This document shows, piece by piece, positions 1 to 6,100 of a DNA stretch of 8,404 nt. The notes beneath the pieces are model-generated. The model did not search any database, was not told where the DNA came from, and worked only from the letters and a program-made list of their open reading frames with translations. The position numbers and the translations under genes are program-made. Every line of letters starts with the position of its first letter. The stretch's first letter is position 1. The DNA comes from Gemmatimonadaceae bacterium (lineage in GTDB: Bacteria; Gemmatimonadota; Gemmatimonadetes; Gemmatimonadales; Gemmatimonadaceae), in the NCBI GenBank assembly GCA_013820975.1, contig JACDHQ010000063.1:1-8404 (forward strand). Reading direction: 5' to 3'.

Positions 1-455
1 GGACGATCCCGGTCGGGCGGCAGGTCGACGATCTCGAACCAGTAGCGACCCAGCGTGATCATCGCATCCACCAGCCCCGGCAGCGAAACCGGCTTGGACA
101 CTAAGGAGTTCACTCCGAGATCGTAGCCGCGGGCGATGTCCGCCTCGGCGCTGGATGTAGTGAGCATCGCCACCGGGATCTGGCGTAGCGAGGGATCGGA
201 CTTGATCTCCCGAAGGCATGTGAACCCGTCCTTCCTGGGCATTTTTATGTCCAGGAGGAGCAGTCCGGGACGGGGGGCAGACCCAACCGCGGAATAGCGA
301 CCGCGCGCGTGCAGATAATCCATCAGCTCCTCGCCGTCCTTCACGAAGTGCAGGTTGTTGGCAAGACGCGCGGTGACCAGCGCTTCGTGGGCCAGTGCGC
401 GGTCTTCCTCGTCGTCGTCGGCAATGGGGATTCTGATCGGTGTGCCGTGAGGCAT
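1..455 (-). CDS. Rcp1-like single-domain response regulator (3' end cut by window edge)
   Basis: This is a CheY-like receiver protein that should take a phosphate from the histidine kinase encoded just upstream. The visible part is 151 codons with no stop, so the C-terminus lies outside the window; members of this family are about 145-155 residues, so little is missing. The acidic pocket is D13-D15 (motif IADDDEED), the phospho-acceptor is D69 in LLLLDIKMP, the switch Thr is near T99/T100 (MLTTS), and the conserved Lys is K121 in SKP. The ending YWFEIVDLPP is typical of the cyanobacterial phytochrome-partner (Rcp1) group. There is no output domain, so signalling is probably by protein contact. 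The start ATG follows the kinase stop directly (TGA-ATG, no gap), and AGGTGA at 461-466 is a good ribosome binding site. One oddity is a proline at position 10, in the first beta strand, where an aliphatic residue is usual. Confidence 0.9.
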   Translation of the reverse strand, partial: MPHGTPIRIPIADDDEEDRALAHEALVTARLANNLHFVKDGEELMDYLHARGRYSAVGSAPRPGLLLLDIKMPRKDGFTCLREIKSDPSLRQIPVAMLTTSSAEADIARGYDLGVNSLVSKPVSLPGLVDAMITLGRYWFEIVDLPPDRDR

Positions 456-1601
456 TCAGGTCACCTGTGTTGAGAGGTGTCGGTCCATCGCCGCATGTGC
501 GAGCGGAAGCCGGATTGTGAACGTCGTTCCGCACCCGGGCGTGCTTTCGGCCGAAAGCGATCCGCCATGCCGCGTGACTATGCGCTCGCTGATCGCGAGG
601 CCGATCCCCGTGCCGGAATACTCCAACCGGCCATGTAGGCGCTGGAACGGCTCGAGAATGAGGCTCGCATACTGTTGATCGAATCCGATGCCGTTGTCGG
701 CGACGATTATCGAGCAGTGAACGCCGCGCTGCGCGCCTGGCGGCACCGTCGCCGTCACTGAGATCCGCGCCGCCTCTCCCGGACTCCGGAACGTCACAGC
801 GTTCGACAGCAGGTTCTGGAAGAGCTGTCGCATCTGGACAGGATCGGCCGTCACCAGCGGAAGGTCATCCAGCTCCACCGTGCACTCCGCTTCGAGGAGT
901 GACACCTCGAGATCGACGAGAACTTCACCGATCACCTTCGTGAGATCGACCGAGACGAAAGGGCGGGCGACCGCGGTGACCCTGGAGAGCTGAAGCAGGT
1001 CGCCAATGAGCGTCTGCATCCGCCCCGCCGCCTGGGACATGCGATCGATGTAGTCCTGCGCGCCAGGTTCGAGCGAGGGGGCGTACTTTCGCTGCAGCAG
1101 CTCGGCGTAGGTCCTGATCTTCCGCAGCGGTTCCTGCAGGTCATGCGATGCGATGGCCGCAAACTGCTCCAGTTCACGATTCGACCGTTCGAGCGCCGCG
1201 GACCGATCGGCCAGGGCTTCTTCGGCAAGCCGGCGAGTCGTCACGTCCTCTATTGCCAGCAGGATCGTGCGCTTGGCGTCCGCCCCTGACCCCAGTATCT
1301 CGCGCGCGTTGAGCAGCATCACGCGCCGGCCAAGGCGACGGAACACATGGTCGACTTCGAAGTCGTCGAACCGGCTGGACGCAGGAAGCAGTGTCTCGAG
1401 CATCGAGCGCAGGGCGGGGATGTCCCACTCGCCATTGCCGAGCGTGTACACCATCTGGCCAACAGCCTCCTCCCGCGTCGTCCTGAACACGTCCAGAAAA
1501 GCGCGGTTGGCTGCCAGCACGTGCAATTCGGCGTCGAGCACGAGCAGTGGTTCTCGCACCGTGTCAGCAATGTGCGTGGCGAGAACTGAATCGGTCAGCA
1601 T
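456..1601 (-). CDS. PAS-domain sensor histidine kinase
   Basis: This 381-residue kinase is probably cytoplasmic, since no membrane segment or signal peptide is visible. Residues about 8-120 form a PAS/PAC sensor domain (motifs REPLLVLDAELHVLAANRAF and ILLAIEDVTTRR). A short coiled coil (about 122-148) leads to the HisKA domain with the phospho-acceptor H153 in ASHDLQEPLRKI. The ATPase domain is complete: N box at about 261-271 (FQNLLSNAVTF), G1 box DNGIGF at 302-307, F box EPFQRLH at 317-323, and G2 box GTGIGLAIS at 330-338. The H-box wording is the type found in phytochrome-like and PAS kinases that pair with Rcp1-type regulators, which matches the abutting downstream gene. The ligand of the PAS domain cannot be told. 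AGGAAG at 1605-1610 sits just before the ATG and supports this start. It is transcribed divergently from the lytic transglycosylase gene. Confidence 0.95.
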   Translation of the reverse strand: MLTDSVLATHIADTVREPLLVLDAELHVLAANRAFLDVFRTTREEAVGQMVYTLGNGEWDIPALRSMLETLLPASSRFDDFEVDHVFRRLGRRVMLLNAREILGSGADAKRTILLAIEDVTTRRLAEEALADRSAALERSNRELEQFAAIASHDLQEPLRKIRTYAELLQRKYAPSLEPGAQDYIDRMSQAAGRMQTLIGDLLQLSRVTAVARPFVSVDLTKVIGEVLVDLEVSLLEAECTVELDDLPLVTADPVQMRQLFQNLLSNAVTFRSPGEAARISVTATVPPGAQRGVHCSIIVADNGIGFDQQYASLILEPFQRLHGRLEYSGTGIGLAISERIVTRHGGSLSAESTPGCGTTFTIRLPLAHAAMDRHLSTQVT

Positions 1602-2034
1602 CTACTTCCTTATGAACCTGGACGAGTTCGGACGTGGCATATCGACCTGCCCTGCATGGTTGGCGCCTCTGCAGAGAAATGGCCCCGTACTCTGGTCCAG
1701 CGGGCCGGAGAGGGAGAAGACGACGGGCACCCGGCTGCAGCCGGCTGCCGCAGAGCGGCCACATCTGTAGTCACATGCCATTCGTGACCTCTGGGTGCCG
1801 CTCGTGACACCAGCAGGTCAGGCCAGGGCGCGCCCACTGTAAGCTCCAGATCAATGATCTGCAGCGAGCGGGCGTCACGTCAGTGGAGCCCCGCGTTGTC
1901 CTTCAGCAGCTGACTCACCCGTCGACCCTCGGTCGAGCCGGGCTCGGCCCTCACGCGCGGACGAGGATGCGGCTTTCCTGAAATCCAAGCGACACCTCAC
2001 CCGTCGCCGCCTCGAGACGGCTGCGTTCACCGCG
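1602..2034. other. Divergent intergenic region between kinase and lytic transglycosylase
   Basis: No convincing gene is seen in this stretch of about 430 bases. It must hold the promoters for the kinase operon (minus) and the transglycosylase (plus), but I see no clear -35/-10 pair. It contains a perfect 15-bp dyad at 1847-1861 and weaker GTCAC/GTGAC repeats at 1770-1808. The last ~57-70 bases probably belong to the transglycosylase coding region. Confidence 0.6.
1847..1861. promoter_or_regulatory. Perfect 15-bp inverted repeat, candidate operator
   Basis: The sequence CAGATCAATGATCTG has 7-bp perfect arms around a single central A. It lies in the divergent region, about 245 bases from the kinase start and 120-175 bases before the transglycosylase start. 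The size and symmetry fit a dimeric regulator site. No T-run follows it, so it is not a typical terminator. The role is inferred from position only. Confidence 0.35.
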
Positions 2035-3111
2035 GTGGCGATCCTCGCCGGTGCCGGCATTGCCGCACAGGGGCCAATGTTCAAGCGCAACGGCCTGGCG
2101 CCTGTGGCGGAGATCGCCGGGCGGGCGCCGGATGCCGACGCGCCCTTCGCCGACGTGCTCGCGCCGGGCTGGGAGGTCTCGAACCTCGAGCACGCGTCCG
2201 TTGACGCCTGGGTCGAGCGCCTCACCGGGCCCATGAAGGGAAGCCTCGGCATCTACATGCGGCGCATGCAGCGCTATGACGGCATGATCGCGGAGAAGGC
2301 CGCCGCGGCGGGACTGCCTTCGGAGGTCGTCTACCTCGCGATGATCGAGTCCGGCGGCAACCCGACGGCGAAGTCGCCGGTGCAGGCGCGCGGCCTCTGG
2401 CAGTTCATGGCGCCGACCGCGCGACAGTACGGCCTCTCGGTGGGGAGTGGGCGCGACGACCGGACCGACCCGGCACTCGCGACCGACGCCGCGCTGCGCT
2501 ACCTGCGCGACCTGCATGCGCACTTCGGCTCATGGTACCTGGCCGCAGCGGCGTACAACGCAGGGCAGGGACGGGTGGGAAGGGTGCTGAAGGAAGTCAC
2601 CGGGCAGACGACGGGCACCGATGCGGACTTCTACCGCATCGCGCACCGGCTGCCGAAGGAGACGCGCGACTACGTGCCGAAGTTCATCGCGGTCGCCCGT
2701 GTGGCGAAGGACCCGGAGCGGTACGGCTTCACGCCCGAGTACATCGCCAGCCGGCCGCTGCTGGAGCGGCCGGTCGTGCGCACCGCAGTGCAGCGGTCGA
2801 CGGCGAAGCGCGCCCCCGCCAGGAAGGCAGTGACGGCGAAGAGCTCGGCGGCGAAGCGCACGGTCGCTGCGAAGACGCCAGCCGCGAAGCGCACGGTCGC
2901 TGCCACGACGCCGGCCGCGAAGCGCACGGTCACGGCGAAGACGCCGGCCGCGAAGCGCACGGTCGCTGCGAAGACGACGGCCGCGAAGCGCACGAGTGTC
3001 AAGGCCACGACGACGGCGAAGCGTGCGACTGTGAAGACGACGACGGCCAAGCGCTCCACCACGAAGACGTCCGCGACCAGGAAGACCACCGCCCGCTCGA
3101 CGGTGAAGTAG
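2035..3111 (+). CDS. MltD-like lytic transglycosylase with long basic repeat tail
   Basis: This is a GH23/SLT-fold enzyme that cleaves peptidoglycan glycan strands with formation of anhydro-muramic ends, presumably in the periplasm. Residues about 85-235 carry the catalytic domain: catalytic E105 in LAMIESGGNP, GLWQF at 120-124, AAYNAG at 172-177 and the RDYVPKF motif at 211-217. From about residue 245 to 358 there is not one acidic residue; this tail is rich in Lys, Arg, Thr and Ala and contains about four 11-residue repeats of the type AKRTVAAKTPA. The GTG start at 2035 has no ribosome binding site and cuts into a signal peptide. In-frame codons back to 1978 read LKSKRHLTRRRLETAAF, a basic n-region before the hydrophobic AVAILAGAGIAA. 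The true start is therefore likely upstream: either CTG at 1978 behind GAGGA (1963-1967), or ATG at 1967 if one base is missing near 1974-1978. Confidence 0.9.
   Translation: MAILAGAGIAAQGPMFKRNGLAPVAEIAGRAPDADAPFADVLAPGWEVSNLEHASVDAWVERLTGPMKGSLGIYMRRMQRYDGMIAEKAAAAGLPSEVVYLAMIESGGNPTAKSPVQARGLWQFMAPTARQYGLSVGSGRDDRTDPALATDAALRYLRDLHAHFGSWYLAAAAYNAGQGRVGRVLKEVTGQTTGTDADFYRIAHRLPKETRDYVPKFIAVARVAKDPERYGFTPEYIASRPLLERPVVRTAVQRSTAKRAPARKAVTAKSSAAKRTVAAKTPAAKRTVAATTPAAKRTVTAKTPAAKRTVAAKTTAAKRTSVKATTTAKRATVKTTTAKRSTTKTSATRKTTARSTVK
2851..2994 (+). repeat. 33-bp in-frame tandem repeat in transglycosylase tail
   Basis: Four adjacent 33-bp units (2851-2883, 2884-2916, 2917-2949, 2950-2982) and the first 12 bases of a fifth begin GCGAAGCGCACG and encode an 11-residue AKRTVAAKTPA-type unit. 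Units differ at only a few bases, so they look like recent duplication. The region is prone to unit gain or loss and to assembly collapse. Confidence 0.85.
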
Positions 3112-3142
3112 GCCTCACCCTCGCGGCGCCAGCCCCATCATC

Positions 3143-3289
3143 TCGAGCGACGCCGAGGTCCTGAACGTCACCAATCGGCCGAATGTGGCGTCGGTGGCGT
3201 ATGACGCGACGTACCGGGAGCGGCGAACCATCCCCACGGTCTTCGCGAGTCGCACCGCCGTTGCCCGAGGCGAGTTTCAGCTCCGGTGA
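3143..3289 (+). pseudogene. C-terminal remnant resembling a TonB-dependent receptor
   Basis: Reading the plus strand in the frame that ends at TGA 3287-3289 gives SSDAEVLNVTNRPNVASV, then YDATYRERRTIPTVFASR and a final GEFQLR. The pattern 'VLNVTNRPNV ... YD ... RRTIP ... ASR ... EFQLR stop' is how the last strands of large outer-membrane TonB-dependent receptors end. Only about 48 codons remain; there is no start codon or ribosome binding site, and upstream the frame runs into the transglycosylase tail. I read it as the tail of a deleted receptor gene. This rests on motif memory, not on a search; chance resemblance is the alternative. Confidence 0.5.
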
Positions 3290-3320
3290 GCGGCCGGCAA
3301 TTGCGCCCGCGAAGGGGGGC

Positions 3321-3380
3321 CAGGCCCGTGTCACTCCGTGAGTCCGTGTCCAGGCCCGTGTGACTCCGTGACTCCGTGTC
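3321..3380. repeat. Two tandem copies of a 30-bp repeat
   Basis: Copies at 3321-3350 and 3351-3380 both begin CAGGCCCGTGT and end TCCGTGTC, and differ at only two positions (3332/3362 and 3342/3372, both C/G swaps). Each unit contains repeated CTCCGTG words and a short hairpin (ACTC-CGT-GAGT in copy one). The array sits in a gene-poor stretch (3290-3545), where I see nothing else with confidence. Confidence 0.8.
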
Positions 3381-3532
3381 CAGTGGCTCTGGCGCCATTC
3401 CGCGGTTGGTGGCATCATGGCACGGACCGGTGTTCGCCGTGCCGCCGCACGCCGCGCACGCCGTTTTCCCGCTGCCCGCGATCGCCGCCTTCGACGACGA
3501 AGCCGCATCCACCGCAGCCGGCCCGCACGACC

Positions 3533-3539
3533 AGGAGGG
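3533..3539 (+). promoter_or_regulatory. Strong ribosome binding site
   Basis: AGGAGGG lies six bases before the ATG at 3546. It is the best Shine-Dalgarno sequence in the window and is the main reason to think a real small gene starts at 3546. Confidence 0.55.
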
Positions 3540-3545
3540 ATCGCC

Positions 3546-3713
3546 ATGCTCGCCGCCCTGCAGATCCACGACCTTCGTCCCCGCCTCGCCGTCAACGCTG
3601 CCGCCGCATCACGCGGCAGGCGCACCGGCAACGTCAGGAGCGCTACGCTGGCCTGGATCTCCTATCGCGAGCGCGTGCCGAGATGGCTTGGCCGAGGCTG
3701 CATCAGGCGGTGA
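3546..3713 (+). CDS. Small hypothetical protein, possibly frameshifted
   Basis: A 55-codon frame starts at ATG 3546 behind a strong ribosome binding site and opens MLAALQIHDLRPRLAVNAAA. I do not recognise it. The last third (YRERVPRWLGRGCIRR) looks less natural than the frame one base back, which over about 3640-3805 reads ERYAGLDLLSRARAEMAW and RLHQAV and ends at TGA 3803-3805. That stop overlaps the ATG of the next gene (ATGA), the classic arrangement for coupled genes. A single missing base between about 3578 and 3640 would merge the two into one protein of about 86 residues. Both frames have high third-position GC, so codon use does not settle it. No domain or function can be given. Confidence 0.35.
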   Translation: MLAALQIHDLRPRLAVNAAAASRGRRTGNVRSATLAWISYRERVPRWLGRGCIRR

Positions 3714-3801
3714 TGCACCCTTGCTCCCCCGGGCAACCGGCGCCACTGCCGATGTGCTCGGGGCACTTCCCGCCGCGGGTCGAGGCCAGCACTTTTCCGT
3801 C

Positions 3802-4107
3802 ATGATGACATTCCTGTTCACGGTCGCCGAAAAGCCCGAGGGTTGGGACGAGGCGCATCCGATGGCGCGCGGCACCATGGAGATGCAGCGCTTCGCGCAT
3901 CCCATTCACCTCGGCGTCGTCGCGGCTCCCGACGTGGCCGAGGCGTACACGATCGTGCTGGAGGACCTGCGGCCGACCTTCGCCGATCACCCCTCGCCGC
4001 TCGAGGTGCGCCTGGAGATGGTCGAGCCGCCGTCGTCGGGCTCGGCGGGGATCTGGCGGCGTCATCGGCCGACGGACATGGACATCACGTGGACCGACGC
4101 GGATTGA
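3802..4107 (+). CDS. Hypothetical protein, 101 residues
   Basis: I do not recognise this protein. It opens MMTFLFTVAEKPEGWDEAHP, is rich in Met, Pro, Trp and His, and ends in WRRHRPTDMDITWTDAD; there is no membrane segment or signal peptide. The frame stays open upstream to 3376, but that extension is low-complexity and unlike a protein, so I place the start at the ATG pair 3802/3805. The ATG at 3802 overlaps a TGA of the frame upstream (ATGA), which suggests translational coupling to the small gene before it. There is no strong ribosome binding site of its own. The putative lipoprotein gene follows 38 bases later on the same strand and may share the transcript. Confidence 0.5.
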   Translation: MMTFLFTVAEKPEGWDEAHPMARGTMEMQRFAHPIHLGVVAAPDVAEAYTIVLEDLRPTFADHPSPLEVRLEMVEPPSSGSAGIWRRHRPTDMDITWTDAD

Positions 4108-4145
4108 TCGTCCGGCGGCCGTCTCTCCGCCTTCCGATCAACATC

Positions 4146-4523
4146 ATGATTCGTCGTCTCGCCGTGGTAGCCGTCGTCACCGGATTCTCCGGCTCCTGCA
4201 GCCTCTTCACCGACCCGCCTGAGCCGTGCAAGAACCTGTCGGTGCGCATCATCGCGACCTCCGGTCCCACACCGGAAATTTCATGGGACCCGAAGTGCGG
4301 CATCGGGCGGCTGCGCATTTCCGAGGACAGGATCGACGGCGCGACACTCTGGTCGATCGGCACGACAGCCGGTGACCTGTATCCGCCGGTACGGTATGGC
4401 CAGGCGCCATCGCACGTGGTCGAGGTGGTCCCTGCGCAGCCGCTGGTGCCCGGGACGCCATTCGTCTCCATCTACGATAGGGAGCAGCGGTTGATCGGTC
4501 AGGACAAGCTGCAGGTGCGATGA
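4146..4523 (+). CDS. Small putative lipoprotein, 125 residues
   Basis: The N-terminus MIRRLAVVAVVTGFSGSC is a short basic n-region and a hydrophobic core ending in a Cys at residue 18, as in a lipoprotein signal peptide. The residues before the Cys (S-G-S) depart from the usual L-A/S-G pattern, so lipidation is likely rather than certain. The mature part is about 108 residues with two more cysteines (CKN and KCGIG), and segments such as ISWDPKCGIGRLRI, LWSI and PPVRYGQAPSHVVEV suggest a compact beta-rich domain. It resembles short secreted proteins I associate with Gemmatimonadota, of unknown function. I chose ATG 4146 because the frame upstream of it is arginine-rich shadow sequence and only this start gives a signal peptide. 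The gene is convergent with the broken metalloprotease downstream. Confidence 0.75.
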   Translation: MIRRLAVVAVVTGFSGSCSLFTDPPEPCKNLSVRIIATSGPTPEISWDPKCGIGRLRISEDRIDGATLWSIGTTAGDLYPPVRYGQAPSHVVEVVPAQPLVPGTPFVSIYDREQRLIGQDKLQVR

Positions 4524-4572
4524 GGTAGCACACGGTCAGCTCCCGCACCCGCGACCGCGCCGCCGCTCGTGT

Positions 4573-5142
4573 TTACCGCGCATGCAGCATCGGCAGGGCC
4601 GGCAGCCCGAACTCCAGCCGCCGCTGGCCGATGGTGGCGGGCATCAGGCTCAGCTTCGTGTTGTGCAGGCGCTCGAGCGGCATGATCTCCCGCGCAAGCT
4701 CGAGGTACGCGACGTCGTATTGCGACGGCTCGGACGTGCGCATCGCGGCACCCTGCGGGGTCGGGATCCTGCTGGTGTGTCCCGCGCCGAGGATGTGCAG
4801 CATCTCGTGGGTGTACGCGACGCCCCAGCCCATCGGCGGCTCGGGCGTGTTGCCGATGAAGATCTCCGTCGACTCGATCCAGCCACGCTTGTCGATGAAG
4901 GAGGTGAACCGCCCCCGCGGCCCAGTCGCCAAGGTGCTGTTCCCAGTCTGGGCGTTCCGGGGTCACCCACAGCCGGACGTGGGCGAGCGTCCCATTGAGC
5001 TTGCGAACGAGCACCACGCCCGGAACGCTGCGTGCGGGGCCGAGACGTTCTGTGCCTCGTCCACCTTCATTGGATACAGGAAAGCATGCACGGCGGAATC
5101 GCCCTTCGGCTCGATGCGCAATTCCCCCGAGGTGCCAGCCAC
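4573..5142 (-). pseudogene. Frameshifted metzincin-type zinc metalloprotease
   Basis: The C-terminal part (about 4932 down to 4573) carries HEMLHILGAGH, the HExxHxxGxxH zinc-binding motif of metzincin peptidases, followed by a Met (QGAAMRTSEPSQYD) that could be the Met-turn, then a helical segment YLELAREIMPLERLH. The preceding part lies in another frame (about 5037-4917: VVLVRKLNGTLAHVRLWVT, then PERPDWEQHLGDW), and the N-terminal part is back in the first frame (about 5142-5040: SGELRIEPKGDSAVHAFLYP). The first switch sits at a G4 run (5036-5039), where one extra base restores frame; the second sits at a C5 run (4912-4916), where one fewer does. With both fixed, the reading is continuous through DWAAGRFTSFIDKRGW. 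The start and any signal peptide are not clear. If the indels are assembly errors, the gene is intact and secreted; otherwise only a 119-residue piece from TTG 4932 could be made. Confidence 0.65.
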
Positions 5143-5373
5143 CGCCGGGACTGAGAAGAACCCCCGGCGCGAAGGCGCATCGGGAGCGTTCCGGAGTTCC
5201 CGGGTGGGATTCCCATGTAACCGCTCCAGCAGCGGCGCGGGTCACGCAGGGGGGCAGCGCATGCCTACGCAGCAGCATGCACCCCAAGCGTCTCCGCGGT
5301 CCTCGCCCGCCCGACCGCCTACTTCGGCCGCCACCGGCCCGCACGCGGCGGATCGACTCGTGCAGGGCCACGA

Positions 5374-6012
5374 GTGATGCCCGACGCATTCCTGAACGCA
5401 CAGCAGCGCCGCATGCTCTCGTGGGGGTTGGTCGCCATCGCCCTCCTGGCCGCGCTCGCGATCGCGGCCGCCGCCGGCCGTCGGGCCATTGCCGGCGTCG
5501 CGGGATTCGGCAGGGCGCAGCCGCCAGCGATCACCCAGGAATTGGTGGTGCAGCGGATCCAGGCCGTCGCGCGGCTGGTCGCCTCGGAAATGACGCTGCG
5601 CGACGTCGTCACCTACCAGCAGACGCGACTCGGCTCCACCAAGCGGACACTCCTCGTCGTCACCGCGCGCGTCGCAGCCGGGATCGACCTCGAGAAGGGC
5701 GCACAGGTGCGAATCGACTCCGTGGAGAAGCGGATCCGCGTCACGCTGCCTCCGGCGGAGGTCTTCAGCGTGGACATCGTGAACGTGAGGACCTACGACG
5801 AGCGCGCGGGGCTGATCAATCCGTTCACGGGAGCCGATCGCGACGTGATCCAGCAGCGCGTTCGGGCGCAGCTCCTGGCGGCCGCGCAGCAATCGGGCAT
5901 CCTGCAGCATGCCGACGAGAGCGCCGCGCGGGCGCTCGAGCAGCTGCTTGCGCAGGACGGCTATTCCGTCGAGGTGATCCGGCGCGTGACGCTGCTGGTC
6001 CCCTCAGGTTGA
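5374..6012 (+). CDS. DUF4230 family membrane-anchored protein
   Basis: This 212-residue protein has one N-terminal membrane segment (about residues 14-34, LSWGLVAIALLAALAIAAAA) and a DUF4230 domain over about 55-210. Family marks are VARLVASEMTLRDVV near 64-79, the strand LLVVTARVAAGIDLEKG at 93-109, the sequence IRVTLPPAEVFSVDI at 121-135, and a C-terminal helical part AQQSGILQHADESAARALEQLL. The domain's function is not known; the protein is presumably anchored with the domain outside the cytoplasm. GTG 5374 and ATG 5377 are adjacent possible starts; CAGGG at 5363-5367 is a fair ribosome binding site for either. The beta-lactamase gene follows 87 bases later behind its own promoter, so the two are probably separate units. 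Confidence 0.85.
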   Translation: MMPDAFLNAQQRRMLSWGLVAIALLAALAIAAAAGRRAIAGVAGFGRAQPPAITQELVVQRIQAVARLVASEMTLRDVVTYQQTRLGSTKRTLLVVTARVAAGIDLEKGAQVRIDSVEKRIRVTLPPAEVFSVDIVNVRTYDERAGLINPFTGADRDVIQQRVRAQLLAAAQQSGILQHADESAARALEQLLAQDGYSVEVIRRVTLLVPSG

Positions 6013-6064
6013 CGGACGCCCGCGGGTGCGCCCGGGAGGAGCGCGTTCGCCGGCGATGAGCCCC

Positions 6065-6100
6065 TTGATTGACTTTGTAACGCAAAGTACACTGTAACGG
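6065..6100 (+). promoter_or_regulatory. Promoter with embedded dyads, giving a leaderless transcript
   Basis: TTGATT (6065-6070), a 17-base spacer and TACACT (6088-6093) make a good sigma-70-type promoter. The expected transcription start, about seven bases after the -10 box, falls on or next to the GTG start codon at 6100, and no Shine-Dalgarno is present, so the mRNA looks leaderless. The spacer holds a perfect inverted repeat, ACTTTG-TAACG-CAAAGT (6072-6088). A second dyad TACA-C-TGTA (6088-6096) covers the -10 box, and GTAACG occurs twice, 17 bases apart (6077 and 6094). This AT-rich island stands out from its surroundings and suggests a repressor site. Confidence 0.6.

Noticed and set aside
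1153..1770. Plus-strand open frame of 205 codons opposite the kinase
   Set aside because: It lies antisense to a kinase with all motifs intact, is Ser/Arg-rich without domain features, and is what GC-rich antisense frames produce.
1770..1808. GTCAC-N9-GTGAC inverted repeat and a second TCGTGAC copy as an operator
   Set aside because: The arms are only 5 bp and the words are common at this GC content; not distinct enough to call.
2851..2994. Repeats considered as a CRISPR array
   Set aside because: The 33-bp units are contiguous, with no unique spacers, and stay in frame within a coding region.
2670..3089. Minus-strand frame with repeated VRFAAGVF-type hydrophobic units
   Set aside because: It is the antisense image of the Lys/Thr/Ala repeats of the transglycosylase tail, not a membrane protein.
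3376..3801. Upstream extension of the 101-residue protein to 243 residues
   Set aside because: The extension is low-complexity, rich in Ala, Pro, Gly and Ser, with no ribosome binding site, and conflicts with the strong site at 3533 in another frame.
4631..5377. Long plus-strand frame across the metalloprotease region
   Set aside because: The complementary strand carries a recognisable zinc-protease motif; the plus frame has no domain-like composition.
4995..6059. 354-codon plus-strand frame overlapping the DUF4230 gene
   Set aside because: It is Arg/Ala/Pro-rich shadow sequence, whereas the DUF4230 frame has a membrane segment and family motifs.
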